A DNA stretch of 59,922 nucleotides from Paenibacillus cookii (GCF_018333375.1 NZ_BORW01000035.1:1-59922); one strand, 5' to 3'. Positions 1 to 8,979 are shown, numbered from the stretch's first letter. A program made the numbers and translations. The notes: generated by a model not told the origin, from the sequence alone.

Positions 1-54
1 CTACTGAAGGTGGCAGGCATCCGCCTCGCTACTTTCCTGCAAAAGCGACAGAAC

Positions 55-100
55 AAAAAAAGTTGGACGGAAAACATGACGTTTTTCCGACCAACTTTTT
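55..100 (-). terminator. Rho-independent terminator of the phosphoesterase gene
   Basis: A near-perfect inverted repeat (AAAAAGTTGG ... CCAACTTTTT, with an inner GGAAAAA/TTTTTCC stem) ends in T runs on both strands. It lies about 40 bases downstream of the minus-strand phosphoesterase gene, so it most likely ends that transcript; it could work in both directions. Confidence 0.8.
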
Positions 101-141
101 ATTTTGGGGACTTATTGGACAGCCCCTGCTCTAATCAGGCA

Positions 142-1389
142 TTATTTTTTGAAAGTCACCTTTTTAGACAGTCCATCCTCCAGATTCATTTCACCCTTGT
201 GGCGAACGAATACCGTTTGGTTCCCTTCAAATTTTGGCGGGTTCTTCGGATCATAGTCCACCCAGCGGCTATTCCCATTTCCATTTACAGAATATTCCAT
301 GTATTGCGTAGCGCCAATGAGCTCGTTTTTTTCATCGTCAGCTTCAACATTGGGCGGTAATTGGACAATCGTACCATGATGCACGCCCAGTTCTTTTATG
401 ACCTTGTCCGTTTTGTAGTCATACGCTTTGATTTTCACGTCATTTCCGTTCACTTCAACCTGAAGACCCTGTTTAAAATCAAGGCCTGTCGGCACTTCGC
501 CCCCATGAGGACCTGCCGATGCCCAGCCCATTTGAATACCAGCCGTGTTCACGACAGTAAAACCGCGCCGGTCGTCCCCTCCTTTTACCACCTTTTTGCC
601 GGCCCAATCCGGAAGATTGAGATCCCAGTGACTGTGGCTTGTAAAAAGAATGACTTGCGGATAATCCTTCAAGATGGCTTCCAATTTTTCTTGCTCTAAG
701 TAATCACCGGTATAAGGGGATTGATTGGAGCCTGAAATACTGTCCTTGAGGATATGATGGCTAAACAGGAAAATGGGTTTATTGGGATCTTTTTTATCAT
801 ATTCTTCAAGATTTTGCTTTAACCAATCAAGCTGCTCAACGCTAAGGTAAACCTCATCCCACAAGGATTTGTCATGGTAGTGCATGTATTTTTCGGTTCC
901 TAAGAACAGGAACGGATATCCGTCTAATTCTTTTTTGTGATAGACTTTCTCCTCACCCGTGAAGTTATAAAAATTTTGGAACATTTCGGATTCCGGCGTC
1001 TGATTCGGCCACGTATTTTGCGCTAATTGGGCAGGGGATGCCCATTTCGGTTTATAAAACTCATGATTTCCGATGCTGTACCAAACATGTTCCGGATGGG
1101 GGTTGCGATCCAACACTTGTTGTACGGCTTGGTATTCAAAATCCCACCCTCGGTCTGTAATGTCGCCATTCACGATTAATGCTTTGGAAGCAGGGTTTAC
1201 CTGTCTCATATCTTGAAGCACATGCCTAAAGTCGTCGATATCCCCTTGAATGTCACTAATAACATCAAAAGCAAGGCCTGGATTTTGGGAAAATGCATGT
1301 TCATCCGGTTGTGCCTGAGCTGATCCTGAAAATGCACCTATGCTGCAAATAATAGATGTTGCCATGATGCTTGTTAGTAACTTCTTCAC
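142..1389 (-). CDS. Secreted calcineurin-like metallophosphoesterase
   Basis: Predicted exported metal-dependent phosphoesterase. The 415-residue product starts with a signal peptide (KK, hydrophobic core, then SAQAQ near residue 27). The metallophosphoesterase motifs follow in order: DIQGD near residue 46, NGDITDRG near 73, GNHE near 107, FSHH near 210 and SHSHWD near 252. These supply the two-metal site in the calcineurin-like family. Start: GTG at 1387-1389, preceded by AGGAGG seven bases upstream. The last 130 residues are a C-terminal domain I cannot name. The gene is monocistronic, with its own terminator. Substrate unknown; phosphodiester or phosphomonoester hydrolysis is inferred from the fold. 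Confidence 0.88.
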   Translation of the reverse strand: MKKLLTSIMATSIICSIGAFSGSAQAQPDEHAFSQNPGLAFDVISDIQGDIDDFRHVLQDMRQVNPASKALIVNGDITDRGWDFEYQAVQQVLDRNPHPEHVWYSIGNHEFYKPKWASPAQLAQNTWPNQTPESEMFQNFYNFTGEEKVYHKKELDGYPFLFLGTEKYMHYHDKSLWDEVYLSVEQLDWLKQNLEEYDKKDPNKPIFLFSHHILKDSISGSNQSPYTGDYLEQEKLEAILKDYPQVILFTSHSHWDLNLPDWAGKKVVKGGDDRRGFTVVNTAGIQMGWASAGPHGGEVPTGLDFKQGLQVEVNGNDVKIKAYDYKTDKVIKELGVHHGTIVQLPPNVEADDEKNELIGATQYMEYSVNGNGNSRWVDYDPKNPPKFEGNQTVFVRHKGEMNLEDGLSKKVTFKK

Positions 1390-1569
1390 AATGATTCCTC
1401 CTAGTTATTGTCATTTTCAGAATATAATCTGCAAACGTTGCAAGCTTCTATAAGAATAAACCGGAAATATGAAGGTAATATTCTCCCGGAGTAAATCATG
1501 AACGAAAAAATGTAAACAAACCCAAAACCGGGACATCGATTTATTGACACTTAAGGGGAATTCGGCTAG

Positions 1570-2061
1570 GCTTGCGGGATCGCCAAGGGAACGTTTTATG
1601 ATTATTTTCCGAGAAAAGATACGATTTTGCTTGAATTAGGAAGCTACCAGATGGAAACTGTCCATCAAGTGATCAGCCTGACGTCGGGTTTCCCGGGAAT
1701 GAAGGAACGGTTGCAAGCCATATTTAAAGAACTGATCGGCTTCGAAAAAAATCGCGATTTGGCAAAGGTCGTTTACTTTGAGCTCTTCCACTCGCCCGTG
1801 CTTATGGAACAGGAAGGCAAGCAAGTCAAAGACTTTCAAGCTGCGCTGGTACCGATCATGGAGGAAGGCATGGCTAAAAAAGAATTAAAAGGACACATGA
1901 AACCGGAAAGCTTGTCGTCCCTCCTGATTTCCGTTTATTTTCAAACCGTTATAAGCTGGCTCTCTTTCCCTGATCAAGTGGAGAACCCGCTTTCGGTTTT
2001 CTTGGATCGGTTCGAAATGATTTGGGAAGGAATTGGCGTTCAGCAGAGGGGAGAACGATGA
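1570..2061 (+). pseudogene. 5'-truncated TetR-family regulator remnant
   Basis: The frame reads GIAKGTFYDYFPRKD at about 1576-1620. This is the recognition-helix end of a TetR DNA-binding domain, and about 145 residues of ligand-binding domain follow. The first helices of the HTH are missing: an in-frame TAG sits at 1567-1569, and no matching N-terminal sequence is visible in any frame upstream. The open part can only start at an internal TTG (1627), after the HTH. I call it a pseudogene. Its stop codon overlaps the start of the decayed monooxygenase, as in many TetR/FAD-monooxygenase operons. Confidence 0.75.
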
Positions 2062-2062
2062 A

Positions 2063-3006
2063 ATGGCAAAAGTCGTCATTATAGGAGGCGGAATCGGAGG
2101 GCTATGTACAGCTTACGCCCTGCAGCAAAGAGGGCATGACGTCACGCTGTATGAAGGTGCAAGCACTTATCAATCCCCGGGAGCGGGCCTCGGGATCGGG
2201 ACAAAATAGGGTTTAAAGAACAAGTGATGGAACACAGTAAAATCCTGAGCAAAATGATCATTCTGTCCGAAACAGGAAAGCCCATTACCGAAACGGATTC
2301 GCTGATGATCAGCGAACGGTTCGGCACGGACAATGTCACGATTCATCGAGCAGACCTTCTGCATGTCCTAAGAAATGCATTAAAACCTGGAACGATCGTC
2401 TTAAATAAGCGGTGCGTGGATTTCGTGCAGGATCAAGGCAGAGTGACGCTTTCATTCGAAGATGGAGAAACGATACAATCGGATGCCGTAGTAGCCGCGG
2501 ATGGGATCAATTCCATTTTCCGCAGAAAGTTAGTCCCGGGCTCCACGCCTCAGATATGCCGGCTATACATGCTGGCGCGGTGTGATATGTGACCCTGGTA
2601 TCGAGATCAATGAACTGGCGGCCATGGAGACTTGGGGACCGTCAGGCCGATTTGGCATTGTGCCGCTTGCCGGCGGTCGAATCTATTGGTTCGCCTGCGT
2701 GAAAGCGAAGCCGCTCATGCAACCACCCCCAATCTGGGGCAAGGCGCCGGGCAAGCGATGGAGGACGCCTATGTCTTGGCGAGAAGCTTGGAGACAGCCG
2801 GTGACACGGTTAAGGCATTTAAGGATTTTGAAAGCAAAAGAATAAGCCGAACGACGAAAATTATAAAAATGTCTAAACAAGTCGGTCAAATCGCCCAACT
2901 AGAGAACAAAGCGCTTGTCCAGTTAAGGAACTTCGTTCTCAGGAAACTTCCTCCATCTGCGAACATGAAACGGTTTGAGTTTCTATACGCAATAGATTGG
3001 GATTGA
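2063..3006 (+). pseudogene. Decayed FAD-dependent monooxygenase
   Basis: The frame at 2063 begins MAKVVIIGGGIGGLCTAY, a typical dinucleotide-binding GxGxxG fold of class A flavin monooxygenases, and hits TAG at 2207-2209. The family sequence resumes in another frame (GFKEQV...ADGINSIFRRKL to about 2550), shifts again near 2550-2580 (GRFGIVPLAGGRIYWFA), and jumps near 2715 to GQGAGQAMEDAYVLARSLE at the FAD-binding end. At least three frame changes and one internal deletion make it non-functional. It sits directly after a truncated TetR gene, so the whole regulator-enzyme pair has decayed together. Confidence 0.85.
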
Positions 3007-3038
3007 GTCCGGTTGATGAATATGCTCGCTCCCCGGCT

Positions 3039-3659
3039 TTATTCCATGGGATCCGCGGCCGCCGCGGACATAAAATAGGCCTGCAACTTCCGGTTCAACC
3101 ATAGGGAAGCCGCAACAAACAACGCTACTCCGATGAACTTAACGGGCTGGTCGATAAAGTCGGACAGATGCGTTCCGATATAGGAAACGCAATATACCAT
3201 GACGCCCTTCCCTAAAGCGACGGCTGCCGCAAAAGAAACCGTCGGCATTCGCGTTAATCCCGCTGCCATGTTAATGACGACGAACGGACCGATCGGGAGC
3301 AGGCTTAAGAGAAAAACGAAGCTGAACCCGTTCCTTTGCGCCCACACCATGGCTTTTTGTACTTTCGGCTTGGCCGCCCAGCGACGAATAAAGGGTGTAT
3401 CCGCTGCTTTGCGAATCAGCCCGAAGGTAAGCAAGCTGCCCATAACGAGGCCGATCCAGGAATATAAAAAACCCAGCCACAACCCATAGATGGCGGCGTT
3501 CGCCCCAACGATCACGATGGTAGGCAGCGGCGGTACAAACGATTTCAGAAAAGTTAACAGCACGCCGGGCAGCGGTCCCAGCGAGCGGAAACGCTCCAAA
3601 AAGAGTTCGATGTTTTGCTCCGTAAAATACTCCATGATGCTCAACTCGGCGCCTAACAT
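3039..3659 (-). CDS. TVP38/TMEM64 (VTT domain) membrane protein
   Basis: A 206-residue integral membrane protein of the VTT/SNARE-associated (DedA-like) superfamily. It has hydrophobic segments near residues 45-80, 112-135 and 170-190. The conserved core includes FVPPLPTIVIVGANAAIYG and, near residue 112, FVFLLSLLPIGPFVVINMA. Family members are proposed to act in lipid scrambling or membrane homeostasis; the role here is inferred. The ATG at 3659 is supported by GGAGGG ten bases upstream, and a TATAAT-like -10 element lies at 3696-3701 (minus strand). It appears monocistronic. Confidence 0.85.
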   Translation of the reverse strand: MLGAELSIMEYFTEQNIELFLERFRSLGPLPGVLLTFLKSFVPPLPTIVIVGANAAIYGLWLGFLYSWIGLVMGSLLTFGLIRKAADTPFIRRWAAKPKVQKAMVWAQRNGFSFVFLLSLLPIGPFVVINMAAGLTRMPTVSFAAAVALGKGVMVYCVSYIGTHLSDFIDQPVKFIGVALFVAASLWLNRKLQAYFMSAAAADPME

Positions 3660-3807
3660 AAAATGCGATCCCTCCTATAACTTGCAAGTGAATTCATTAT
3701 ACTACAGGATCGCCTGGTTTCCTGATGCATAAATTCGATGATTTCAAAAATCACGTTTAAAGCTGGAGGGACCTCATCCACCTCGGACGGGTCCCCGCTT
3801 CATTTGA

Positions 3808-4311
3808 TTACGGCTTGGCGTTTCCGTTGATCTTCTCGAAGAACGGAGCCAGCTTGGAGACAAGCTGCTCAAACCGCTGCTTCTCTTCCTGGGTCAGCTT
3901 TTCCTCCAGTTTGATTCCTTTTTCATCGGTCATCTTCAGCTTTAATTGCACCATCTCCTTGAACAGCTCCATAAACTCCTTGAATTCGGCTTCCGAGAGC
4001 TTGCTTTTTGCTGTTTGAAGCATTCCCTCAATCTCTTGGTAACTTTCCTGCGAACCGCCGTGCTGTTCAATGGTTTTGACGGAACCGAATATTTCATCGG
4101 CTAGATAAGAAGAAGCAAATACGGCAGACGGAATCAGGATTGCTACTGCGGCAATGCCTGCAAGCAATCGTTTTTTCATAGGGGATCTACCTCTCTTTTC
4201 GTTAACATATTGTTGATAGGACTGCTGGACACGTCCGTACAAATCGGGTGGACAGTGCATCGAATCTGCAACCTGGCGAAGCTCTTCGCGCAATTCCTGG
4301 TCAATAGACAT
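3808..4311 (-). CDS. Membrane-anchored anti-sigma factor (DUF3600-like)
   Basis: A 167-residue protein with a cytoplasmic N-terminal stretch (1-45), one membrane segment near residues 48-66, and a charged, helix-rich extracytoplasmic part (70-167). The gene starts 11 bases inside the end of the ECF sigma gene, with GGGAGG in the sigma coding end, so the two are probably translationally coupled. The layout is that of an ECF anti-sigma factor. The outer part, rich in KLSEAEFKEFMELF-type heptads, resembles DUF3600 proteins but I am not certain of the family. The signal it senses cannot be read from the sequence. Confidence 0.75.
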   Translation of the reverse strand: MSIDQELREELRQVADSMHCPPDLYGRVQQSYQQYVNEKRGRSPMKKRLLAGIAAVAILIPSAVFASSYLADEIFGSVKTIEQHGGSQESYQEIEGMLQTAKSKLSEAEFKEFMELFKEMVQLKLKMTDEKGIKLEEKLTQEEKQRFEQLVSKLAPFFEKINGNAKP

Positions 4312-4864
4312 ACTCGTTTCCTCCCGTCATTTCGATTCTTTTCCGGAGCTCATGAAGTGCCCGATGATGCCTGGATTTCACTGTGCCAACGGGGATTTGC
4401 AGAATGTCCGCGATTTCTTCCAGATCATAGTCGTGAAAATAGCGCAGGATGACGACCACACGCAGTTTGTAGGACAGCTGGCGGACTAAGCCGAACAGCT
4501 CGTGCTGCATTTCGGACTGCAGGAAAGCTTTGTCCGTCCAGTTGAACGGTTCGCAAGCCATCTGGCGGTTTCGTTCAAAAAGGCGAATTCGCCGCCATGC
4601 TTTTCTTTTCCAATCCTGGACAAGATGGATCGTGATCCCATGCAACCAAAACCGGAACGGCCTGTTCGCGTCGTATTGATGAAACGACCGCCACATGCGC
4701 ATGTAAACTTCATTCACGATATCCTCAACGTCCTGTTTGTCGTAGACGAGAAAAGCAACCGTCCGATAGACGTCTTGATGAGTCGCCTCATAGACCAGCT
4801 GAAAGGCCGACTCGTCGCCGAGCGTCGCTTGTTCAAGCCACGATCGTAACTCTTTATCATTCAT
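4301..4864 (-). CDS. ECF-type RNA polymerase sigma factor
   Basis: A 187-residue sigma-70 family factor of the ECF group. Region 2 is seen as VYRTVAFLVYDKQDVEDIVN with EVYMRMW. Region 4 carries the HTH EEIADILQIPVGTVKSRHHR. The start at ATG 4862-4864 (MNDKELRSW) is chosen because AGGAGGGG lies about eight bases upstream; a longer open frame exists but has no ribosome site. It overlaps the anti-sigma gene by 11 bases. ECF factors commonly drive their own operon, but I could not identify a clear ECF promoter upstream. Confidence 0.9.
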   Translation of the reverse strand: MNDKELRSWLEQATLGDESAFQLVYEATHQDVYRTVAFLVYDKQDVEDIVNEVYMRMWRSFHQYDANRPFRFWLHGITIHLVQDWKRKAWRRIRLFERNRQMACEPFNWTDKAFLQSEMQHELFGLVRQLSYKLRVVVILRYFHDYDLEEIADILQIPVGTVKSRHHRALHELRKRIEMTGGNEYVY

Positions 4865-4986
4865 GGGGGCCCCTCCTGAACGTGTTACACCCCTTAATTC
4901 GCTCCAATGGGGAAAAAGGTTCCGTAAGAGAAAAAACGTATTTGAATAAAAATATACATCACCTGTGGCACGCCTGGATATAAACC

Positions 4987-5028
4987 AAAAAAACCTTGGT
5001 CGGCAGAAAGGCCGAACCAAGGTTTTTT
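4987..5028 (-). terminator. Terminator of the PadR/DUF1048/ABC-2 operon
   Basis: Inverted repeat AACCTTGGTCGG / CCGAACCAAGGTT with A and T runs at its ends. It lies about 50 bases after the minus-strand ABC permease gene and before the sigma operon's upstream region, so it separates the two transcription units. Confidence 0.85.
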
Positions 5029-5074
5029 GAGTGTTGAATAGCGACAGTGGATTGATATCCGAATTGTCGGGTGG

Positions 5075-5836
5075 TTAAACGGCTCTCCGTTTATACGCCC
5101 GCATCGCAAAGACATAAGCGACGAGCATAATTCCGACGCACCATGCAAGCGCGATCCAGATGTCATTGCCTACCGGTTGACTTGACAACAGGGCACGGAT
5201 GGTTTCGACGATCGAGGTGACCGGCTGGTTTTCGGCAAAAGCGCGAATGACTTTGGGCATGGAATCGGTCGGCACAAAGGCCGAGCTGATGAACGGCAGG
5301 AAGATCAGCGGATAGGAAAATGCGCTTGCCCCTTCGACCGATTTTCCTGACAATCCGGCAATCGCCGCGACCCAAGTCAACGCCAGCGTAAACAGCACGA
5401 GAATACCGGTTACGGCGAGCCATGGCAGAATCCCTGCGGTCGAGCGGAAACCCATGATGAGCGCTACGAGAATGATGACGACGAGGGAAATCATATTGGA
5501 TACCAGCGAAGTTAGGACATGCCCCCACAGCAGTGCTGAACGCGAAATCGGCATGGAGTTGAACCGCTCAATGATCCCCCGCTGCTTATCCATAAACAGG
5601 CGGTAAGCCGTATAAGATATCCCGCTTGCGATCGCAATCAGCAAAATGCCGGGCAACAGGTAGTTCACATAGTTGTCCGTACCGGTTTGGATGGCGCCGC
5701 CAAACACATAAACAAACAGCAGCATCATCGCAATCGGGGTGATACAGACCGTGATGATGGTGTCCATGCTGCGGAAAATATGGCGCATGGAACGTCCGAG
5801 CATAACGCTCATATCGCTGAAAAAGTATCGATTCAT
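5075..5836 (-). CDS. ABC-2 type transporter permease (DrrB-like), copy 1
   Basis: A 253-residue permease of the daunorubicin-resistance (DrrB) type. It has six predicted membrane segments (near 25-48, 60-80, 108-132, 138-160, 172-192 and 225-245) and the family stretch LPFISSAFVPTDSMP near residue 180. It forms the membrane part of an exporter with the ATPase gene that ends four bases upstream. The operon order is PadR, DUF1048, DUF1048, ATPase, permease. A close paralog is at 55769-56536, with long stretches identical in protein sequence. The substrate is unknown; drug or antimicrobial export is typical of the family. Confidence 0.92.
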   Translation of the reverse strand: MNRYFFSDMSVMLGRSMRHIFRSMDTIITVCITPIAMMLLFVYVFGGAIQTGTDNYVNYLLPGILLIAIASGISYTAYRLFMDKQRGIIERFNSMPISRSALLWGHVLTSLVSNMISLVVIILVALIMGFRSTAGILPWLAVTGILVLFTLALTWVAAIAGLSGKSVEGASAFSYPLIFLPFISSAFVPTDSMPKVIRAFAENQPVTSIVETIRALLSSQPVGNDIWIALAWCVGIMLVAYVFAMRAYKRRAV

Positions 5837-5839
5837 CGA

Positions 5840-6598
5840 TTATTTCCCCTCCTTATTACCGATGATGGCGAGGAAGATCTCCTCCAATGAAGGTTGTTTC
5901 TCCACATACTCCACCTTTGCGGGCGGGAACAGCTGTTTCAGTTCCTCAAGCGTGCCGTTGGTTATGATCCGGCCCTCATGCAAAATGGCAATCCGATCGG
6001 CAAGCTGTTCGGCCTCATCCAAATACTGAGTGGTGAGAAATATCGTCGTGCCGCCGTCGGCCAGCTCCTTGACGGTCTTCCAAACCTCGATGCGAGCCTC
6101 GGGGTCCAGCCCGGTGGTCGGCTCGTCGAGGAAAATGATCTGCGGATTTCCCACAAGGCTTAGGGCGATGTCCAGCCTGCGGCGCATGCCGCCCGAATAG
6201 GCAGATGCCTTGCGGTCCGCAGCTTCTGTCAGGCCGAAGCGTTCAAGCATATGATCCGCAACCTGGCGCGGGTTTTTGAGGTGCCGCAGTTTGGCGATCA
6301 GGATCACATTTTCCCGTCCCGTCAAAATCTCGTCCACGGCGGCAAATTGTCCGGTCAAACTGATGGATTGCCGTACTTGGTCGGGCCTTGCAGCGACGTC
6401 AAAACCGTTGACGGTGGCGGTGCCTCCGTCCGGATTAAGCAGCGTGGTGAGGATTCGGACCATCGTCGTCTTGCCCGCCCCATTCGAGCCTAGCAAGGCG
6501 AAAATCTCGCCTCGCTTCACTTCAAGATCGACACCCTTTAGGACATCCGTGTCCTTGAAAGATTTTCGCAGACCGTTGACTACAATTGCTTTTTCCAT
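5840..6598 (-). CDS. ABC transporter ATP-binding protein (DrrA-like), copy 1
   Basis: A 252-residue ATPase of the DrrA type. Walker A is GSNGAGKT (about 38-45), the signature is YSGGMRRRLDIALSL (about 136), and Walker B is IIFLDEPTTGLDP (about 156). The C-terminal tail ending in PSLEEIFLAI is typical of this subfamily. It energises the permease encoded three bases downstream. The ATG at 6598 has GGAGGG upstream. It is paralogous to the ATPase at 56536-57306; differences are concentrated in the first 30 residues. Confidence 0.94.
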   Translation of the reverse strand: MEKAIVVNGLRKSFKDTDVLKGVDLEVKRGEIFALLGSNGAGKTTMVRILTTLLNPDGGTATVNGFDVAARPDQVRQSISLTGQFAAVDEILTGRENVILIAKLRHLKNPRQVADHMLERFGLTEAADRKASAYSGGMRRRLDIALSLVGNPQIIFLDEPTTGLDPEARIEVWKTVKELADGGTTIFLTTQYLDEAEQLADRIAILHEGRIITNGTLEELKQLFPPAKVEYVEKQPSLEEIFLAIIGNKEGK

Positions 6599-6613
6599 CC
6601 GGACATCCCTCCT

Positions 6614-6964
6614 TTACTTTGTTTTATCCTTAGCCTTTTTTGGTATCTTGTTCACTTCCTTTCCGATGGACTCTTGATAAATATCAGCGTAAGTTTTGGA
6701 ATCTTTGATGAGATCGTCGCAGAATGCCGCTACGTTCCGCCCCGTCACTTCGAGCACGCCTTTCCCCATGGCAGCGCCCTCCTCAAAAAGATCGACAATC
6801 CCCGAGAGCACCCTCGTCCCTTCGGTCAGCTCAACAGGGCCGACCTTAAAGAGATATTTTTGGATCTCTTTATAAACGATCTGGTAATCTCGCGGGAGCG
6901 CTTTGACACGCGCCACGTGCGCCCGCCATTCTTTTTTGCCTTCGATGATATCCCGTATTCTCAT
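6614..6964 (-). CDS. DUF1048 family protein
   Basis: A 116-residue soluble protein of the DUF1048 family, with no signal peptide. The visible core includes EWRAHVARVKALPRDYQIVY and, in the second half, RNVAAFCDDLIKDSKTYADI. DUF1048 genes commonly sit between a PadR regulator and a DrrAB-type exporter, as here. Function is unknown. It is nine bases downstream of a second, diverged DUF1048 gene, which suggests a tandem duplication. Confidence 0.8.
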   Translation of the reverse strand: MRIRDIIEGKKEWRAHVARVKALPRDYQIVYKEIQKYLFKVGPVELTEGTRVLSGIVDLFEEGAAMGKGVLEVTGRNVAAFCDDLIKDSKTYADIYQESIGKEVNKIPKKAKDKTK

Positions 6965-6973
6965 GTTCTCCTC

Positions 6974-7321
6974 CTACTTGCCTAATTTTTTGGCGATGTT
7001 ATGGTTGAGTTGCTCGCGCCACTTGTCGCGAAAAGACTTTGCCCCATCGATGCCGGCCAGCGCTAAACAAAAACCTTGGATATCATCACCCAGCACCTCT
7101 TCGACACGCTGACCGTCCGCCGCCGTTTCTTCGAGGAGACCAAGCACGCCGTCAAGAATCGGCATCAGATTGCGGCCGGAGAAGTCGGAGTGCGGCCAAA
7201 GATAGGCATTAATTTGTTTCCAAGCCGCCTGATAATCGGCCGGCAGTTTTGCGGCTCGCGATTCAAAACTTTTCATTTCTTTGGTCAAGTCGCTGCCGGT
7301 GATTTTTTCCCAAAAATTCAT
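6974..7321 (-). CDS. DUF1048 family protein
   Basis: A 115-residue DUF1048 protein (MNFWEKITGSDLTKEMKSFE at the N-terminus; GFCLALAGIDGAKSF near the end). The start at ATG 7319-7321 is chosen because it overlaps the PadR stop in an ATGA arrangement and has AAAGGAGA just upstream. It shares the family pattern LPADYQAAWKQINAYLW with its neighbour's LPRDYQIVYKEIQKYLF. Its role in the exporter operon is unknown. Confidence 0.82.
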   Translation of the reverse strand: MNFWEKITGSDLTKEMKSFESRAAKLPADYQAAWKQINAYLWPHSDFSGRNLMPILDGVLGLLEETAADGQRVEEVLGDDIQGFCLALAGIDGAKSFRDKWREQLNHNIAKKLGK

Positions 7322-7647
7322 TGGTTTTTCTCCTTTAACTCGTTTATTTTTGAGGATACGAACTCCCATTTGTCCCAGAACCTCCGCAGCTCTTCGCGCC
7401 CCGCGTCGTTGATCGCGAGAAACTTCCGCGGCGGTCCCATGTCGGAGGGTTTCTTCGTGATCGTCACCAACTTGTTTTTTTCAAGACGGATCAGGATCGT
7501 GTATACCGTTCCCTCCACAACGTCTGTGAATCCGAGGGCATTCAGCTGCCGCGTGATTTCGTAGCCGTAGGTTTCTTGGCGACTTATAATTTCAAGGACG
7601 CAGCCCTCAAGCACGCCTTTGAGCATTTCCGTTAAGTTTTCCAACAC
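7318..7647 (-). CDS. PadR-family transcriptional regulator of the ABC-2 operon
   Basis: A 109-residue PadR winged-helix repressor: MLKGVLEGCVLEIISRQETY at the start, then EGTVYTILIRLEKNKLVTI as recognition and wing region. The C-terminus is a dimer helix. The start is GTG at 7645-7647 with GGGAG about six bases upstream. It is the first gene of the operon and overlaps the next by ATGA, so it probably represses its own operon and responds to a ligand exported by the transporter; this is inference from the family. Confidence 0.9.
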   Translation of the reverse strand: MLENLTEMLKGVLEGCVLEIISRQETYGYEITRQLNALGFTDVVEGTVYTILIRLEKNKLVTITKKPSDMGPPRKFLAINDAGREELRRFWDKWEFVSSKINELKEKNQ

Positions 7648-7681
7648 AATCGCTCCCTGCTATTCTGTGAGACTGGTATGA

Positions 7682-7697
7682 AGTATTACTAAGTACT
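7682..7697. promoter_or_regulatory. Possible PadR operator
   Basis: AGTATTACTAAGTACT, an imperfect inverted repeat (AGTA ... TACT), lies about 35 bases upstream of the PadR start. Nearby TAATAC and TTACTT (minus strand) could be -10 and -35 elements, but their spacing is only about 15 bases. The assignment as the PadR site is inferred from position. Confidence 0.35.
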
Positions 7698-7796
7698 GCT
7701 ATAAAGTAACACGTAGTAGTTGGAAAGTCAATGCCATTTCCTCATCAACGTTAAAAATAGGCTTCATTTTGGCTCTCGATATCAATAGTTGCACAC

Positions 7797-7820
7797 AAAA
7801 AGCCGCAACGATGCGGCTTA
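7797..7820 (-). terminator. Terminator of the HesB-like gene
   Basis: Hairpin AAGCCGCA-TCGT-TGCGGCTT on the minus strand, followed by a short T tract. It lies 50 bases after the HesB-like gene. It belongs to a set of near-identical GCCGCAAC-type hairpins in this window. Confidence 0.75.
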
Positions 7821-7870
7821 TAAGCGTGTATGTTTTTGTCGTTTTAGATTCTTCGAACCGAGTTGGAGCG

Positions 7871-8203
7871 CTATTTTGAAGCCATGTCCCTGGCGTCCTT
7901 GATTCTGACATTGGTACTGTATAATGCCGAATCGCTGCTCACCTTGAACGACGGGTATGACCGGTCCGCTTCCAGCTTGAGCGCGTCGTCGAACAAGCTT
8001 TCCTGCTGCTTGTCGACCAGAAAAGTGAAGTTTTTTACAGAAATTCGAATGTCGGTGTCAAGCGGCTGATCCAAAATCTCGATGGCGAGCACCCCGTTGC
8101 ACCCGCAATTTTCTGTATCATAAAAAAGCTTGAAATAGCCGGGACGCCCTGCCAAGCTGTTCGCGAGTTTCTCTTCCGTATAAGAATCAATGAAAATGAT
8201 CAT
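7871..8203 (-). CDS. HesB/YqkB-like iron-sulfur biosynthesis fold protein
   Basis: A 110-residue protein of the Fe-S biosynthesis (HesB-like) superfamily, closest in layout to Firmicute YqkB-type proteins. It contains KLFYDTENCGCNGVLAIEIL near residues 25-43, with two cysteines, but lacks the C-terminal CGC motif of true A-type carriers. Start: ATG 8201-8203 with AGGAGGTCG nine bases upstream. It is divergent from the TetR/map pair and has its own terminator. The exact role is not established for this subgroup. Confidence 0.75.
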   Translation of the reverse strand: MIIFIDSYTEEKLANSLAGRPGYFKLFYDTENCGCNGVLAIEILDQPLDTDIRISVKNFTFLVDKQQESLFDDALKLEADRSYPSFKVSSDSALYSTNVRIKDARDMASK

Positions 8204-8299
8204 GTTTCGACCTCCTCCTTGCATCGTCTTCTTTACCATATCATGCTTATTATACTGGTAAAAAATCAGTTCCGCCATGATGGAGGTTCCCTGTCCGGA

Positions 8300-8328
8300 T
8301 TGCGGAAATCCGTCGCATGATGTATATT
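8300..8328 (+). promoter_or_regulatory. Candidate promoter for the TetR-map pair
   Basis: TTGCGG and TATATT separated by 17 bases, about 45 bases before the TetR start. The -10 element matches five of six consensus positions; the -35 is weak. Confidence 0.35.
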
Positions 8329-8371
8329 GGTTTTACATTGACATTACAGCAGGTCTAAAAAAGGAGGAGCC

Positions 8372-8974
8372 ATGTCACCACGTACCAAAGAACAGAATGA
8401 CGCCATCCGGGAGATACGCATGAACCAAATTATGCAGGCTGCTGCGGAAGTATATTTGGAAAAGGGCATTCAATTGGAAATACGCGATGTTGCGGTCAAA
8501 GCAGAGCTCGGATACGGAACCGTGTACCATTACTACAAAAACAAGCACATGCTTCTGGAAGATTTATTGTGGGATGCCTTGTATCGAACGGAATCGGCAG
8601 TACAGCCCGCTATGACGGGGGACGGCGGCAGCTTGCATAAAGCGGAGTCGTTCTCCAGGCTGCTTCTGCAGAAGTGCGTCCAGGATCCTTCCGTATTTAT
8701 ATTGCTTAAAACGGTTGCGGATAATTTTCATCACTTCCCGGGAAACCGGTTCAGCAAGCTGTCTGACCATTTTCAGGAACGGATCTATTTGCCGTTTGTG
8801 CACATGATTCGCGAAGAAATCGATTCCAAGTCACCGGATAAAACGGCTAATCTGATATTCGGCTCGCTGATCGGCTGCACAGCATTGAACATCCACCATC
8901 AAATGCGACATGAGATGGATGCGGACGGCATCGTTGACATGATTTTTTCAGGCCTGCAGACAAAGGAGAGATAA
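8372..8974 (+). CDS. TetR/AcrR-family transcriptional regulator
   Basis: A 200-residue TetR regulator. The HTH lies at about 20-65, with DVAVKAELGYGTVYHYYKNK as the recognition end. The remaining 130 residues are a ligand-binding domain without informative motifs. Start: ATG 8372 after AAGGAGGAGCC. The map gene follows five bases later, so this regulator is cotranscribed with a methionine aminopeptidase, an unusual partner. The promoter at 8300-8328 is tentative. Confidence 0.9.
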   Translation: MSPRTKEQNDAIREIRMNQIMQAAAEVYLEKGIQLEIRDVAVKAELGYGTVYHYYKNKHMLLEDLLWDALYRTESAVQPAMTGDGGSLHKAESFSRLLLQKCVQDPSVFILLKTVADNFHHFPGNRFSKLSDHFQERIYLPFVHMIREEIDSKSPDKTANLIFGSLIGCTALNIHHQMRHEMDADGIVDMIFSGLQTKER

Positions 8975-8979
8975 ACGGA

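Noticed and set aside
1..54. Possible gene end at the left window edge
   Set aside because: Too short and without any stop-terminator pattern to judge.
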